This document shows positions 1 through 13,526 of a stretch of DNA of 64,000 bases, one piece after another. The notes under the pieces were generated by a model. It saw nothing but the letters and a program-made list of their open reading frames with translations. It ran no database searches and had not been told where the DNA came from. A program made the position numbers and the translations under genes. How positions within the stretch are numbered: the stretch's first letter is position 1; each line of letters starts with the position of its first letter. This DNA comes from Zingiber officinale (Eukaryota > Streptophyta > Magnoliopsida > Zingiberales > Zingiberaceae), in contig NC_056002.1 in the NCBI RefSeq assembly GCF_018446385.1, positions 10,798,894 to 10,862,893 on the forward strand. Reading direction: 5' to 3'.

Positions 1-810
1 GGCATGAGCAAGTCCAATCTACTAAATCATGCATCTACCAAAGATAAATTGACTGCATAAATGAAAAAAAGTAGTCATGATTTAAGAGGAAAGGTATTTG
101 TTTTCAAAGTAGCAGAGCAAATTGGAATTGCACATTTATTTTCTCAACAAATTCTATAGCATGAAGGAAACAAACAAGAGCAGCCCCATATCACGATGCA
201 TAAATTATCACAGAGTATATCTATCCACTATGGCATAGATGAATCTATTACAGAGAACTTGAAAACAACTACACAGAAACATGGGCTTGAACTTAGAAAA
301 ATGAATACTATTATAAGCAACTTTATTAAATTGTTAAATATTTCATTTCAAAACTAAAATTAGAGCAAATTTTGAGTCAGCAAATGACAATAGAAAAAAG
401 GAAAAATAGAAGAAAAAAAAGTAATATACAGGCACACTGAACAGATTGTCCTCACCAGAGAAAAGCGCATACACTATAATCCATACAGAAAACAAGAAAC
501 CCATGTAGATTATTTCAAGATATCTAGAAACCAATTTGTTCAGAACCAAATCATTAGTACTCAAAACCAAAACATTCACCTTTTTTGTTCTTGAATACTA
601 ACCTTACTGCAAATGAGTTTCCAAATTATTACTTATGGCTACAGCAGCAAGTATGTGAGCATCAATAGTCTGGAGGGATAGTTCTTTGCGACTATGATTA
701 AGAAGATAGGTAACTTATTTCATAGAATTTTTACCATAAAATGGAATGAATATGTTTGGAAATGTGACGAACAGACTGTAATACCCAAAAAAAAAACACG
801 ACTAAATTGT

Positions 811-1238
811 ATAGTCATTACTCCATCATCAAACTTCTAGTTCTTATTCATGTCAAAACATGGACGAGATATCCAAATGATAAGTAGATAAAACTCAAGA
901 CAAGACCATCATTGAGCATTTCCTCTCCAAGTGAATTATAGTTATTACTCCATCTAACTTCTAGGTTCTTATTCGTGTCAAAACATGGGCCAGATATCCA
1001 ATAATAAGCAGATAAAACTCAAGACAAGACCATTAGAAATCAGATCCTCTGTCCCAAGATTCCCGTGTCCTTGTGTCCCCTCGCCGATCAGACGGTCATG
1101 ACATCCTCATAATGTGCACTGCATCCTTGAGATGTGATCTAACCCGTCCAATTGGCGAGGGGACATGAAGACATGGAAATCTTGGGACAGAGGATCTGAT
1201 TTCAGACCATCATTGAGCATTTCTCTCCAAGTGAACTC
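811..1238. repeat. tandem duplication of about 125 bp, second copy split by a MITE
   Basis: The segment at about 811-936 is repeated at about 937-1035 plus 1204-1238, with about 90 percent identity by eye. The second copy is interrupted by the MITE at 1036-1203. The uninterrupted first copy therefore serves as an internal 'empty site' and fixes the insertion point of the MITE. Confidence 0.8.
1036..1203. mobile_element. MULE-type MITE, copy 1 (168 bp)
   Basis: The ends are long terminal inverted repeats starting GAAATCAGATCCTCTGTCCC, extending about 50 bp into the element with only a few mismatches. The flanks are agaccatta (1027-1035) and agaccatca (1204-1212), a 9-bp target-site duplication with one change. 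Nine-base duplications are characteristic of Mutator-like elements. No coding capacity. A diverged sister copy lies at 7674-7826. Confidence 0.82.
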
Positions 1239-2167
1239 ACTCATGAAGAGGGGGGAAAATGATAACGAACACAATGGGAGTTGATGTTGGTTTGGCGACA
1301 GGAAGAACCATACTCATGTACTGAAACAATTAAAAAAAATACACAGGTCTCAGCACCAAAAAAACATGTTAATCATATTTTGTCGTATATGAAGCAGCAA
1401 TTTAGATAATCAATCACCCCACATGACACAGAGAATAAGTACCTAATCGAGGAATACAACATGGGAAAACTATTGGTAAATTTTTGTGTCCATGCTTGAT
1501 GATGGTATTAAAATATTTAATGGGTTCAAGCCAATAAAAACTGAAATGTGAATTATTGTCAAATGCAGAAATCATTTTGTAGCCAGCTAAAATTAGACAT
1601 ACATTATTGGGTGATATAGATAATGATACATTCAATTGTACAGACCACAGAACTTGCATTAATAGATAGTGCCCATCAGTCCATCTCATCCCAACCAGAA
1701 ACAAACATATTCCAGATAGAAGATGTGTCTTTTGAGTACTATGCAGATGGCATATGCCAGCTTTGGATTTTGGGTCAATGAAATCACCATCAGCCCATGC
1801 AAATTTGAGATTTTTTGCAGATTCTATTGAAAAGATTCTCTTAGAATGCTTAGAATTTAAAGATTATAGGTTAATTGAGTGTCATAAGTGTTCTGGAAGC
1901 AAAAAAATCACAATTTATAATTACAGAATCACTGTCTAATTTGCCATTGAGGAAAAAAACAAGAGAAAAACAGACTTTAATGTATCTATAATGCACATGA
2001 TTTCATTCAATAGGAAACATAGATGAAAGTGATATCACAACCACTACATGAGCCTCTAATTCTACGTTGATGGAAAGGTTTTTTTCCTAATAATTTTGTC
2101 TTCCCTCGTGATTTACTTTCACATGGAATGAAACGTTGAAGCAAAAATAGTTTGACATAAAAGTTAC

Positions 2168-3590
2168 CATTTTTCAGATGTGCTTGTTGCTCCATGGCTT
2201 GAAGACGTAATTTCAACTCATTGTTTTGACTTGCAAGTCCAGCCAAGTCCCTCTGCAAGCAGATGGTACTACAACCCATCAAGCATTTTAGAACATATAC
2301 AGATGTTTATCAAGAAGTACTAGAAACCAAACCTGTAGAATGATCAATTGTGCTGATAACTTAGTAGCCTCGTTTTGCAAGATGTGCACCTTATGCTCCA
2401 ATTCTGAAATATAATGCATTTTCCGCTCCTTCGAGCGAGCAGCTGAAAGGCGATTGGCCAAAATTCTGAAATTCAAAGCATAGAAGTTGGTAAAAATTCT
2501 GAAAATCAGCAAATGAGTTTAGATAGTTAAGCTCAAAACTAGAACTTTGAGCTATAGAAAAGCACCTCTTCACTTTTTTAGGATCTGCTAAAGCAATCTC
2601 TGCAAGTTTCTCATCTGCCATAATCTTCTTCATCTCAATGCTGTTAAACTCGCCATTACCCAACTCCAAATTGAACGTGTTCATTGTCTTGTCCATCGAA
2701 TCACCACGTGATAGTTGCCCCATATGATTTCCAGACGAGGTGGGAAACTTGGGCGACTCATCCCCAAACTGTAGCATGGAGAAACTCCTTCGATGCCGGA
2801 AACTAATTGGCTTCAGATCCCCTGCGGCGCTTCTCAAGTTCCCTTCCTTCCTCTCCCTGCTGCAACCTCCATCACCGCAGTTCTCGTTGACGCTGCTCTC
2901 CGCCTCATTATCGCTGCTGTCAGCCCCGCTCGTCCTCGTTCCGCTCATCCTGCTGCACTCCACCAGATCCTCGTGCTTCTCCTCCGTTCCGGAAGAGTTC
3001 AACGTGTCCAAGCTGTCCATGTAAGCAATGATCAAATCGTCCACAGCTGCTATTTCGGATTTGCAGCGGTCGCCTACGCGGACTACCTCCGCGATGCCGT
3101 TGTCTACTAGCTTCGGGGAGGGCATAGGCCGCAGCGCCGGGTGCGAAGGTAAGGGGAGGCCAAAGGCTACATCACTGTGGGAGCGGCGGTGCGCGCTGCG
3201 AGGCGGCAGGCCATCACGCGGTGCCGGGGTACGAGAAGCAGGCGTCCGGTCGTCGATTAGCATGGAGTCCACTATCAAGGACCGAGGCGGAGGAGTACGG
3301 GTAGCCAGGTGGGGCAATGAATCAAAGCCAAGGGGTTGGGAAAGAGACCGTGAGTGAAATGGGAGCGCCACCGTTGAGGAGGAGGTCGGAGAAGGAAGGA
3401 TCGGCGGAATGCCTGGCCTTTTGGACGAGTCGACGGCTTCGAGCCTGAAGCAGGGAGCAAAGTGGCGAAACTGCTGAGTGAAATTGGGTGGATCCAATGG
3501 ACTGGGAGGCAGAGATGACGATGTAACGGCGGAGGAGGAGGCTGAGGAATGGTGGAGGAGTTGCGTCAATTCGGTGCGCCTCTCCTCCAT
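2168..3590 (-). CDS. bZIP transcription factor, group I type (VIP1/RF2/bZIP18-like), 3' end missing
   Basis: Minus strand, exons 3590-2566, 2465-2333 and 2252-2168, all with GT-AG junctions (phases 2, 0 and 1). Exon 1 encodes about 341 residues: a Ser/Pro-rich, low-complexity N-terminal region with basic-Ser patches such as [10 protein letters not shown] and RHRRSFSML, which resemble 14-3-3/phosphorylation sites of this group. It ends in an acidic stretch before the DPKKVKR start of the basic region. Exon 2 gives the DNA-contacting motif N-x7-R ([11 protein letters not shown]) and the first zipper heptads. Exon 3 continues the zipper with [16 protein letters not shown]. Family members bind DNA as dimers in the nucleus and act in development, vascular or osmosensory responses. 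The usual last exon, carrying the rest of the zipper and a Gln-rich tail, is not visible in the remaining 2.1 kb. It may lie beyond a long intron outside the window, or the gene may be truncated. The start is the first ATG after a TATA-like site at about 3657. Confidence 0.9.
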
Positions 3591-3655
3591 GTCTCCTTCT
3601 TTTTACAGTTCTCGCGGTTTCTTTTGCAGTCGGACGAGGAAGAGAAGGAGGAAGG

Positions 3656-3664
3656 AATATATAC
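3656..3664 (-). promoter_or_regulatory. TATA-like box of the bZIP gene
   Basis: On the minus strand the sequence reads TATATATTC about 70 bases upstream of the bZIP start codon at 3590. The spacing fits a short 5' leader. This is a motif match only. Confidence 0.4.
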
Positions 3665-4891
3665 AATGGTGGTAGAAGGAGAATCCGACAAGAGGACGGC
3701 CGGCGGGCGGCGGAGGAGAAGCCCAGTCCACGGCGGAAGAGCCAAAGTGACAGAGGGAAGGAAACAAAGTGGAGAGAGCGCAGTTCTACTTTTTGTCGTC
3801 GCTTTTATCGCTGCGCGAGTCGTGTCCCCTCCCGCTTTCTCCTGTGCGCAATCTTCCACGACACGGTCCGGTTAACTCAACTGGAACCCACCAAAAACTC
3901 ACGGCCAACGCCATCAGCTGCTTCCCGCTGGTGGAAAAATCCGTATCCTGATCTAAACTAAGCAGCGACTCCGTGCCCACGATCCCCTCGCCTTTTGTTC
4001 CGTGCGCAGAAGCTCCGCGGGGCACCGCCTGCGTGTGCCGCTTCTTAAAGAAACAATAAAACATACCCCACTAGACTCACCCACCCCACGTACACTCCCA
4101 GGTCCCACATTTATTCGCCTCATATTCGACATACCTGATCTGGTTAATGGCGGGTCCCACATTTATAACCCAGGTAACAACGGGAGTAAGAGTTAATCCA
4201 GTTGGCGCCTTTACCGCACTCGCCACTTACGGCCCGTGCAAAATAAACCCCGCACGACCGGTGAAAACCATTTCATTTCATTATTTATTGTGAATACTAC
4301 CATTTATTAAATAATAAATGCAAAATAATAATGGTTTTGATCATAATGATTCCTTGCTTTTATTTTTCATTGAGGATTTCTATTTATTATATTTCCAATT
4401 TCAGCATTTGAATTTTCTCAAAGTGTCGATTTCAGATCTTTACTTCAGTATTTTGGCAATAAACTGAATTGATTTTATCATCAATTTATAAAGTCTTTTT
4501 TAAACATACATTGCTCACTTAAACATGTTCGCTAACCATCAAAATCCCTCAGTAAAAACACTCTCTTCTCCCTGATTTATGCAATCAATTAAAAGTAGAC
4601 AACGAGATGGTCGCGCATTGTATTCTTCCACAACTAAACTGAAGAGATGTAAAGATCCTTCTTATCATTCCTCTATGCATGATTGATTCAAATAAAGAAT
4701 ATAAAAAAACACTTTGTGCCAATCTCAACTATCTAGAATTAGTTGGCGAAGGACTTGAAGCCTAACCAAAAAATCAACGAGGAACAAATCGAAAGAAACA
4801 TCTTATGCAATGCTTCAAACTAATGAAATCTTCATATGGGGGTCGACACTATAAGTGCATATAAGCAACATTTTGTGCCTACCTTCAGAGT
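3665..4891. other. intergenic region between bZIP and transporter genes
   Basis: GC-rich upstream flank of the bZIP gene to about 4250, then AT-rich sequence up to the 3' end of the transporter gene. A small imperfect hairpin with arms containing aaaaccatt lies near 4263-4336. I see no supported gene; the open frames are short and unlike known proteins. Confidence 0.5.
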
Positions 4892-7007
4892 TCACACTAG
4901 TGAACTCGCTTCATCATCTTTCTCGGAATCCTCCAGCGGGTACTGCTGCTGCTTCTGTTTCTGTTTCGACGAAACCGGATCTTTGCATTGGGGAATCAGC
5001 TTCAAAATGATTCCCATGGAGATCAACAGAAGTCCAGTAGAATGCTGCTCTGTCAAAGGTTTTGTGAATATTATGTAAGACAGCAGAAGTGTGACGGCCT
5101 TTCTTGCTGTAGTCACCTAAGAAACACATCAATTTTACGCGATTAAGTTTTTCCAATAACGAGGAGAAGCTGCTGAGTGACCAGACATACCAAGGCAGTT
5201 GTTGCAGCACCAAATATCGCGACAAGTGATAACACCGATACTTGACCAATGAAAGTTGCCATGGCTTCGAAGACTAACACCGCATAAACATACAGATGCT
5301 GCACTCAGAGATGGGAATAAAAACAATCGCAACTCAAATGACAGATTCTTTTCAAGTAATTTGAAGTAGAACAGAACATATTAACTTGTGTCTTTTTCAT
5401 GTTAAGCTGAATGATCCTTCCAACTTAGGCTTCATGTTTTTTCGAGCTTTAGAGTTAATAATATGGAAATTACAGAACTCCATCAAAGAACCTACTAGAT
5501 AACTAAGATTTCACATGCACAATGCAACAGCACATGATTTAATCTAACTAATATCGAAAAGACTTCAAATTGTGGATGCCGAACACCTCACCTTATTGCA
5601 AGAGTTCCAGGCCTTGAAGAGTTCCCCAGTTAAAAGCATCGGTGGAATCAGTAATGGGAGTCCCACCACAGTTGAGCAGAAGAGCATCTCCATCTATCAC
5701 ATATTTGACAGAAACCAATTCAGGTCAGAAAGGCAAATTTTAGCATATACGAAGAAATACCTCATTAATACAGGAAACAAGACCATAGAATATGGAATCA
5801 CCTGAGTGGTTTCTGGATTCATGGTAAATATAGCCTCCTGCAAGTTGCCCACAAATGAGTCCATCACAAGGGCACTGCTGACCATCACCACTCCTATCAC
5901 ACTAAAGTTGGGAGACGTCTGGGCATCAGCCAAGGTGAAGAGGATGAGGCCTGCAACAAGAAGCACTGCTGAGATGTATTCTTGCGCTGGATATTTGCGT
6001 CTAAGACCTGGAATGAAGGCGCCCATTACCATAACCGGCAACACCTGAGACACACCACACAACTTGTTCATAGATCGTACTTTCAGTTTCACAATGAATA
6101 CATCTTCTACTCCAACAAGTTATCTTATGCTAATGAACAAGAAAAGCAATGTCGTTAAACTCGAAAGCATGTCGAACTAATTTAACCATGGACTCCAATG
6201 GAAACCATATGTTTTCAAATTCTAATAGTATCGGATGCAGGTAGTTGACATAAATCAAATTTCAATGGCATCAACATCAAACATTCAGAACATTAAACAG
6301 ACAAACACTACAATTGCATCAAATCTGAAGGATAATCAAACAGCCGAAAGAAGTATGAAAACAGACCTTGGTAGATTTAAACATCAGCTGTGCTGGGTAA
6401 TTCAAGAAGGCCAGGGACCCTTTGGTTAATCCATGCGAGCCCATAAGAACAGTGGACAACTTAACATAAGTCTTCCATGGATTCGCCATCTGAGTCGTGG
6501 TGAAGCCCTGCAGGTGAATTAGGGCAAGATACACAAATCCTTGCACAAACGTGAAGTACCAACCGTAGCTGCAAGTAAATAGTAGAAAATCAATTTAAGA
6601 AACTTAATCAAGATCAGGAGTAAACTGAAATGGCTACTGAGAACGATACCTGAATTGCAATCGATTGTAAACATATTCCTGAAACAAATAAACAAGGAAG
6701 AATTGAGCAAAATATAGCACAAATTTGGTTGGGTGAGGTAAGCGATCTCAATAAGATCAGATTAGATTCATGAAAAAAGAATCGAAGTAGCGGAATAAGA
6801 ATCGCATTAGAAAGAGAAGAGATTGCATGTAGTAGAAAAAACCTTGGACAGCACCCGATTCATGAAAAGAAATCGAAGTACCTCACAAACGCCATTAACA
6901 AGGTACCCGAAGAAGAAACCAGACGAACACAGAAGGAACTGCTGCCACTTCGGCCTCCCGGTCAATGAGATCCCAAACAAAGACCTAGTTTTCTCTTCTC
7001 CCTTCAT
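4892..7007 (-). CDS. UTR2: UDP-galactose/nucleotide-sugar transporter, UTR2-like (SLC35B family)
   Basis: Seven exons on the minus strand: 7007-6882, 6678-6650, 6568-6367, 6044-5802, 5693-5592, 5298-5191 and 5116-4892 (stop included). All introns are GT-AG and the phases join into 343 residues, the usual length of plant UTR2/UTR4 proteins. The product is a multi-spanning membrane protein of the UAA/drug-metabolite transporter superfamily. Family hallmarks visible are [19 protein letters not shown] near the N-terminus, [17 protein letters not shown] in the middle, and [13 protein letters not shown] followed by FTKPLTEQH near the C-terminus. The tail after about residue 310 is polar, with a Lys/Gln run. 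Relatives exchange UDP-galactose or UDP-glucose, and in animals PAPS, across Golgi or ER membranes; the substrate cannot be decided from sequence. No breaks were seen, and a tiny 29-base exon 2 is retained. It is probably a functional host gene. Confidence 0.93.
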
Positions 7008-8480
7008 CTCTCTTCCGAAGAACTGGAGAACAGAGTAGCAAATGGCAGCAACACAGCGCTTCCCGCCTTCAAGAACACCAAAATAAGATCGAAAACACGA
7101 AGGAAGAGAAGAATTGCGCCGCTTTTTCCACCGTAAAGAACCGGCGATCCAATCCGAATGGCGTTCTTCTTCTCTCCTCGCCTCTCCTCTCTCCTGTTCA
7201 ATGCATTTAAGGAAAGAGAGCGAGCTTTCGGTTCATGGAAAATAACCAAAAAAGGAAAATATAAAAAAGGAAAAATGAGCACGATATTTGCTATTTACGA
7301 ACGGTTGCGATCGGATGGGGCAGGGGATCGACGGCTGCATCAAAACACCGACGCATCGTTTCTCTCTGGAATCTGAACCGTCCACGTCGTGTTCGACGGA
7401 CGGCATTTACTGCGAGATATCGTAACTCTTTCCCCCGTAACAGGGGGGGCATGTCTCGCACGGGAGATGAGACACGTGTGGAGCGGCGCGGCATTTGTCA
7501 CGTGAAGACGTGAACTCACTTTCTCCCCCCTGGTATTGTTTCCTAGGGTCCCGTGTTTTTGTCCAGTAATGCAGAGGTATGAATGGAAGCGATTTTGAAA
7601 ATTTGTCCCGGTAATGTTGCATGTTCGCTGGTGTCGGAAATTGAGTTTTATTTAATTAATGTAGAATTAATTAGAGTTGAGATCTTCTGTTTCCAAAATG
7701 ATGTGTCTCCTCATCGATCGGACGATCATGGTGACCTCGTGATGTGCACTGTATCTTTGAGATATGATTTAACCCGTACGAGGAGACATGGGGACATATC
7801 ATTTTAGGGACAGAGGATCACAACTCAATTAATTTGGGTTCATTAAATGGAAATTGAAGATGTCATTAACGGCAACTATGAGCTTTGGACACCTCTGGAG
7901 GGTATCTTATATTTCTTTAAATATTGTTACTCTCAAATATTCTTTATTATGATCACAAATATTTAAGAAAAATATTTAGTATTATTTTGAATCTTCACAA
8001 ATATTTAAAATAAATATTTAATGTTATTTAGCAGGGTTACAAGTCCAGCTACGCAGTCAACGGCCAAGTCCACAAGCTCACCGGCCGTGAGCCGCAGCCT
8101 AACAAGTAACAATAGGCAGGGCTTGTTGGCAGTTCATGCGCTCAACACCAAACAGTAAGGAAGCTTGCGAGCATGCCATGAGCTTGCGACCAGTTGTTAG
8201 ACTCACAGGTAGAAGAAAAGGGCGGTGCACGAGAGGCGGTTGGGAGAAAGGTGCGACTGGTGCTCAAGAGACTATCCTGTAATTTCCGGCAAGTTGGAAG
8301 ATTGTCTAACAGATTGAACTTTGAAACTTCAAGCCTTGAATACGACCAATCCAAAAATCAAACTTTTAAGGTCAATTAGCACGCTTAATAGTGAAAAAAA
8401 AATATGCAATAATGTTGCACTGACAAGATCTGTTAAACTAAATTGGAAGCACGGTGGACAGTTCGATAACCGAGTAGGAA
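7008..8480. other. intergenic region between transporter and RPL24 genes
   Basis: Contains the probable 5' leader and promoter of the transporter gene (7008 to about 7450), a MITE at 7674-7826, AT-rich sequence at 7900-8030 and the 3' flank of RPL24. A short GC-richer patch at 8035-8110 looks exon-like in one frame but could not be joined to anything. Confidence 0.5.
7674..7826. mobile_element. MULE-type MITE, copy 2 (153 bp)
   Basis: Collinear with copy 1 at 1036-1203: it shares the end gatcYtctgt, a centre close to atgtgcactgYatcYttgag, and the other end cagaggatc. Inverted termini begin gagttgagatc and end gatcacaactc. Flanks aattaatta (7665-7673) and aattaattt (7827-7835) form a 9-bp target-site duplication with one change. 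It is more diverged from copy 1 than either is within its own arms. Confidence 0.72.
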
Positions 8481-10854
<2,374 letters not shown>

Positions 10855-10892
10855 GGCTGCCGCGGCTCTGCTACCCCCCGCTCACAGGACGG

Positions 10893-11018
10893 AAACCCTA
10901 ATGAGACCCATTTATAGTAAACTTAGGACCAAGCCGAGTAGAGAGTTTTAGCGCCTCTGTGCTAAATTTACTAGAATGCCATTGTGGACCTTGGGCCGTT
11001 GGACCGCTTGCCGGCCCA
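10893..11018 (-). promoter_or_regulatory. RPL24 core promoter: telo-box, TATA-like box and site II elements
   Basis: A telo-box AAACCCTAA lies at 10893-10901, a TATA-like box (CTATAAA on the minus strand) at 10911-10917, and two TGGGCC site II cores at 10992-10997 and 11013-11018 (the latter on the minus strand). This combination is typical of plant ribosomal-protein genes and is placed 40-165 bases upstream of the RPL24 start codon. The assignment rests on motif and position only. Confidence 0.7.
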
Positions 11019-11386
11019 ATCTAATGATTAAAAAAAGGATTTTAGAGTATTTTCTATTAATTTCCCTAACAAATATAAATTAAAAGATTTTTTTATTTAA
11101 GAGGGGTTATGATAATAAGTAGATGTTTAAGAGTAAAGCTATTTGCTCGAACTAATATATATCTAATTAGTAAAATTTGTAAAGAATTTTGAAGAATCTA
11201 TCTAGTCTTTTTTTTTAATTAGTGTCTTATAATTTAACATTTTTTTATATATTTATAATAGTGCATATTCAAGTAAGATAACTTAAGATAATATTGCAAA
11301 TCATGTTAAATGGAATCATAAAGTGACATAATAGAATCATTAAATTAGTTTACATAATTAATCTCAGACAATACAAGTTTGGATGT

Positions 11387-11584
11387 CTAATGATGATGCA
11401 ATAGTTCTTCAATGGCTTCTCCAATCTCTTGAGCAGTAACAGCTTTAGGAGGAGGTGGGCGAGGATTGCGAAGGCAGTCTGTAAGCCTTTGAGCAAAATC
11501 AGCAGCAGATTGGAAGCGAAAGAAAATGAGAGCAATCTGTCCAAGGACTCCGCCGGTGAGTGTCAATATCGAAAGAGGTTCCAT
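11387..11584 (-). CDS. possible small-protein gene, 65 aa, function unknown
   Basis: The minus-strand frame begins MEPLSILTLTGG at 11584 and ends in three histidines before a stop. Residues 5-24 are hydrophobic (possible membrane anchor or signal). They are followed by an amphipathic stretch FQSAADFAQRL, a Pro run at about residues 42-45 and an acidic helix. A well-formed TATA box (CTATAAAAG) lies at about 11678-11686, roughly 95 bases upstream of the ATG, with no ATG in between that opens a longer frame. I do not recognise the family. The promoter spacing and non-repetitive composition argue for a real small gene; its short length argues for caution. Confidence 0.45.
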   Translation of the reverse strand: MEPLSILTLTGGVLGQIALIFFRFQSAADFAQRLTDCLRNPRPPPPKAVTAQEIGEAIEELLHHH

Positions 11585-11699
11585 TGTAAATATAATGAAA
11601 ATGTATGTCTTTAGGATAATCTATCGGAAAGAAAAGTAATGAATCTTGTGTGATTGTAAAGAGGATGCACAAGTGCTGCTTTTATAGTGTTAGAAAAGG

Positions 11700-12274
11700 C
11701 TAAAAGAGAAAGGAAGAAGCTAATTTTAAGCAATTATGTAAGAACAAACTTGTTTGATTAGATTGTAGATATCAACTAAAATTGTAAGAAAATAGGAGTT
11801 AGTTAAGAGATTTTCTCCCGTTTTTAGTCTATTAATAATTAATTATCACATCACTTTCTATAAAATCATATTAATGGGCAAGAATGATTAGTAGTCCAAG
11901 TCAGTCCATTCACCCCTCACCCTTATACAACCAGAATTGTCAAATAAATCGGTCCATGGTGAGATAGGATAAACTAATCCGTCAAAAATCCATCATCTGA
12001 TGAGATGGGCAAGAAATCTCTAACCTAACTCAATATGAGTTACAGTTATATGATCAACCCATTAAAAAAATATAAATATAATAAAATATATAGAAAAATT
12101 TATAAATTCATACCATTGAATTTGATCATTTCAAAACTAAATATTTTTAAAATTTTAATAAAATTTCTAATTTTTTATTTTAACTTTCACTTTAAAATAT
12201 ATATAATCATAAATCCATATGTTATAATCCAATTTTAAAATTTATTTTTCCATCTCAATCCTTAGGCCAACGTG
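11700..12274. other. AT-rich intergenic sequence
   Basis: Low-complexity AT-rich sequence leading up to the copia LTR. Open frames here are only AT-rich artefacts. No gene, RNA or mobile element end is recognised. Confidence 0.5.
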
Positions 12275-12738
12275 TGTAGTAGAAAAGTCCTTCTGAGAGG
12301 CTTTGGCAAAGATCAAGGCTGAGACCTGAAGTCGAAATGCTGAACTCGAGATAATCTAAAGCGTATAATTATTTTTCTTAAAGAGTTTATTGCCCCTACT
12401 ATTTTGCTAGACCGGGTTATAATAGGCAATCTCTTCTAGGTTACAATAGATTCTCAAACAATAAAATAACAAGTTCTTTGGTTGTTTACACAAGAATAGA
12501 GAATGATTGTAATTAGTTTAACATGATCAAGAACACTTATTTATAGAGTTCTTACAATTAGCCATGAAAGGATACAATCATTCATTAGTCATGCTGGTTC
12601 ATAAAAAAACACAACCATTCGCAATACAACCATTGGTTACAAAGGGATACAATTGTTCATATGTTAAACATTGTTTACAATGAAAATCGTTGATCATAAA
12701 AGGATGCAACTTTTCAAAATGCAAACTAAACCTCAACA
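12275..12738 (-). repeat. copia 3' LTR (464 bp)
   Basis: Starts TGTAGTAGAA and ends CCTCAACA. It aligns along its whole length with 51762-52219, with numerous substitutions and small indels. A purine-rich tract, GTGGGAGAA on the minus strand, directly abuts it at 12739-12748, the expected polypurine tract. Confidence 0.88.
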
Positions 12739-13526
12739 TTCTCCCACTTAGTTTGCAATGTAACTCCAAACTAACACTTACTGATATCATACATAAAAGA
12801 AAGTGACTTTCATCTTAAACTCTCTTATAAGGTAAATAAGTCACGAGTCCATGGCAAATGATTGGTGGCTCATTGCTTAAACTAATATTCAACCATGCCA
12901 TAAACTTATCACACATATGAACCATCAAACACATTCTCTTATTCACACACTTTTAAGCACATTTACTGGCTATGTGCTGATCCTAGTTTCATAATCATTT
13001 ACAAAACTTTACCCCATAAGTTTATTAAAAGCGACACCACTTCTTATAATTATATAGGTGGATATTATCTCTAAGTCTTATTAATTAACCTAATAAAACA
13101 CTTATGATATAATTCCATTAAGAACCTAAATTCAACCTACTCACTTAAGAGTAACAAAATATGCACCTTGAACTTAGAATGGTATACACGGACTAGGTGC
13201 TCACAATCATTTAATAACTTATTTTTACCCTTTAAACCTCTCAATCTAGGATGTACTAGAAGGAGGTTGGGTTCTCATCATTAAATAACTTTAGATTAGG
13301 GGGTTCAATCCTATTATGGATGTTGTCAAACTCACCAAATCTCTTTCTAGAGGTTTGGTAAACAGATCCGCTAAATTCTTATGTGTTCTAACAAACACAA
13401 TAGAGACAACATCATTATTAAGCATTTCTCTAATAAATGCATGTCTCAAACTAATATGTCTAGATTTTCCATTGTACACTTTGTTCAATGCTCTAAGCAT
13501 ACTATCTTCACTATCACAATACATGG
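12739..13526 (-). pseudogene. copia RNase H C-terminal part and 3' untranslated region
   Basis: On the minus strand, 13526 to about 13300 encodes the end of a copia RNase H: a segment like KSRHISLRHAFIREML, then a histidine- and Asp-containing end LADLFTKPLERD. The rest down to the LTR is noncoding. The upstream half of the domain continues at 26994, on the other side of the Tat insertion. Confidence 0.85.

Larger units (their letters stand above)
1..2167. other. intron or 3' flank of the bZIP gene; no exon found
   Basis: This stretch lies beyond the last exon I can place for the bZIP gene on the minus strand, and exon 3 ends in a clear donor site, so it should be intron 3. I looked on the minus strand for the conserved continuation of the leucine zipper (family sequence like DALNEAL) and did not find it. 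The stretch is AT-rich and contains a tandem duplication and one MITE, listed separately. No other convincing coding region is visible. Confidence 0.5.

Noticed and set aside
2740..3110. Plus-strand open frames across the bZIP first exon.
   Set aside because: They are antisense shadows of a GC-rich coding exon; the minus-strand frame has clear bZIP motifs and splice sites.
7847..8110. A possible two-exon mini-gene on the plus strand (ATG at 7847, donor at 7902, acceptor before 8035).
   Set aside because: The reading frame that looks protein-like after the acceptor does not join in frame with the first exon, and neither part resembles a known protein.
12035..12238. An open frame of 67 codons in AT-rich DNA.
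   Set aside because: The composition is almost only Ile, Lys, Phe, Asn and Tyr, as expected from AT-rich noncoding sequence.
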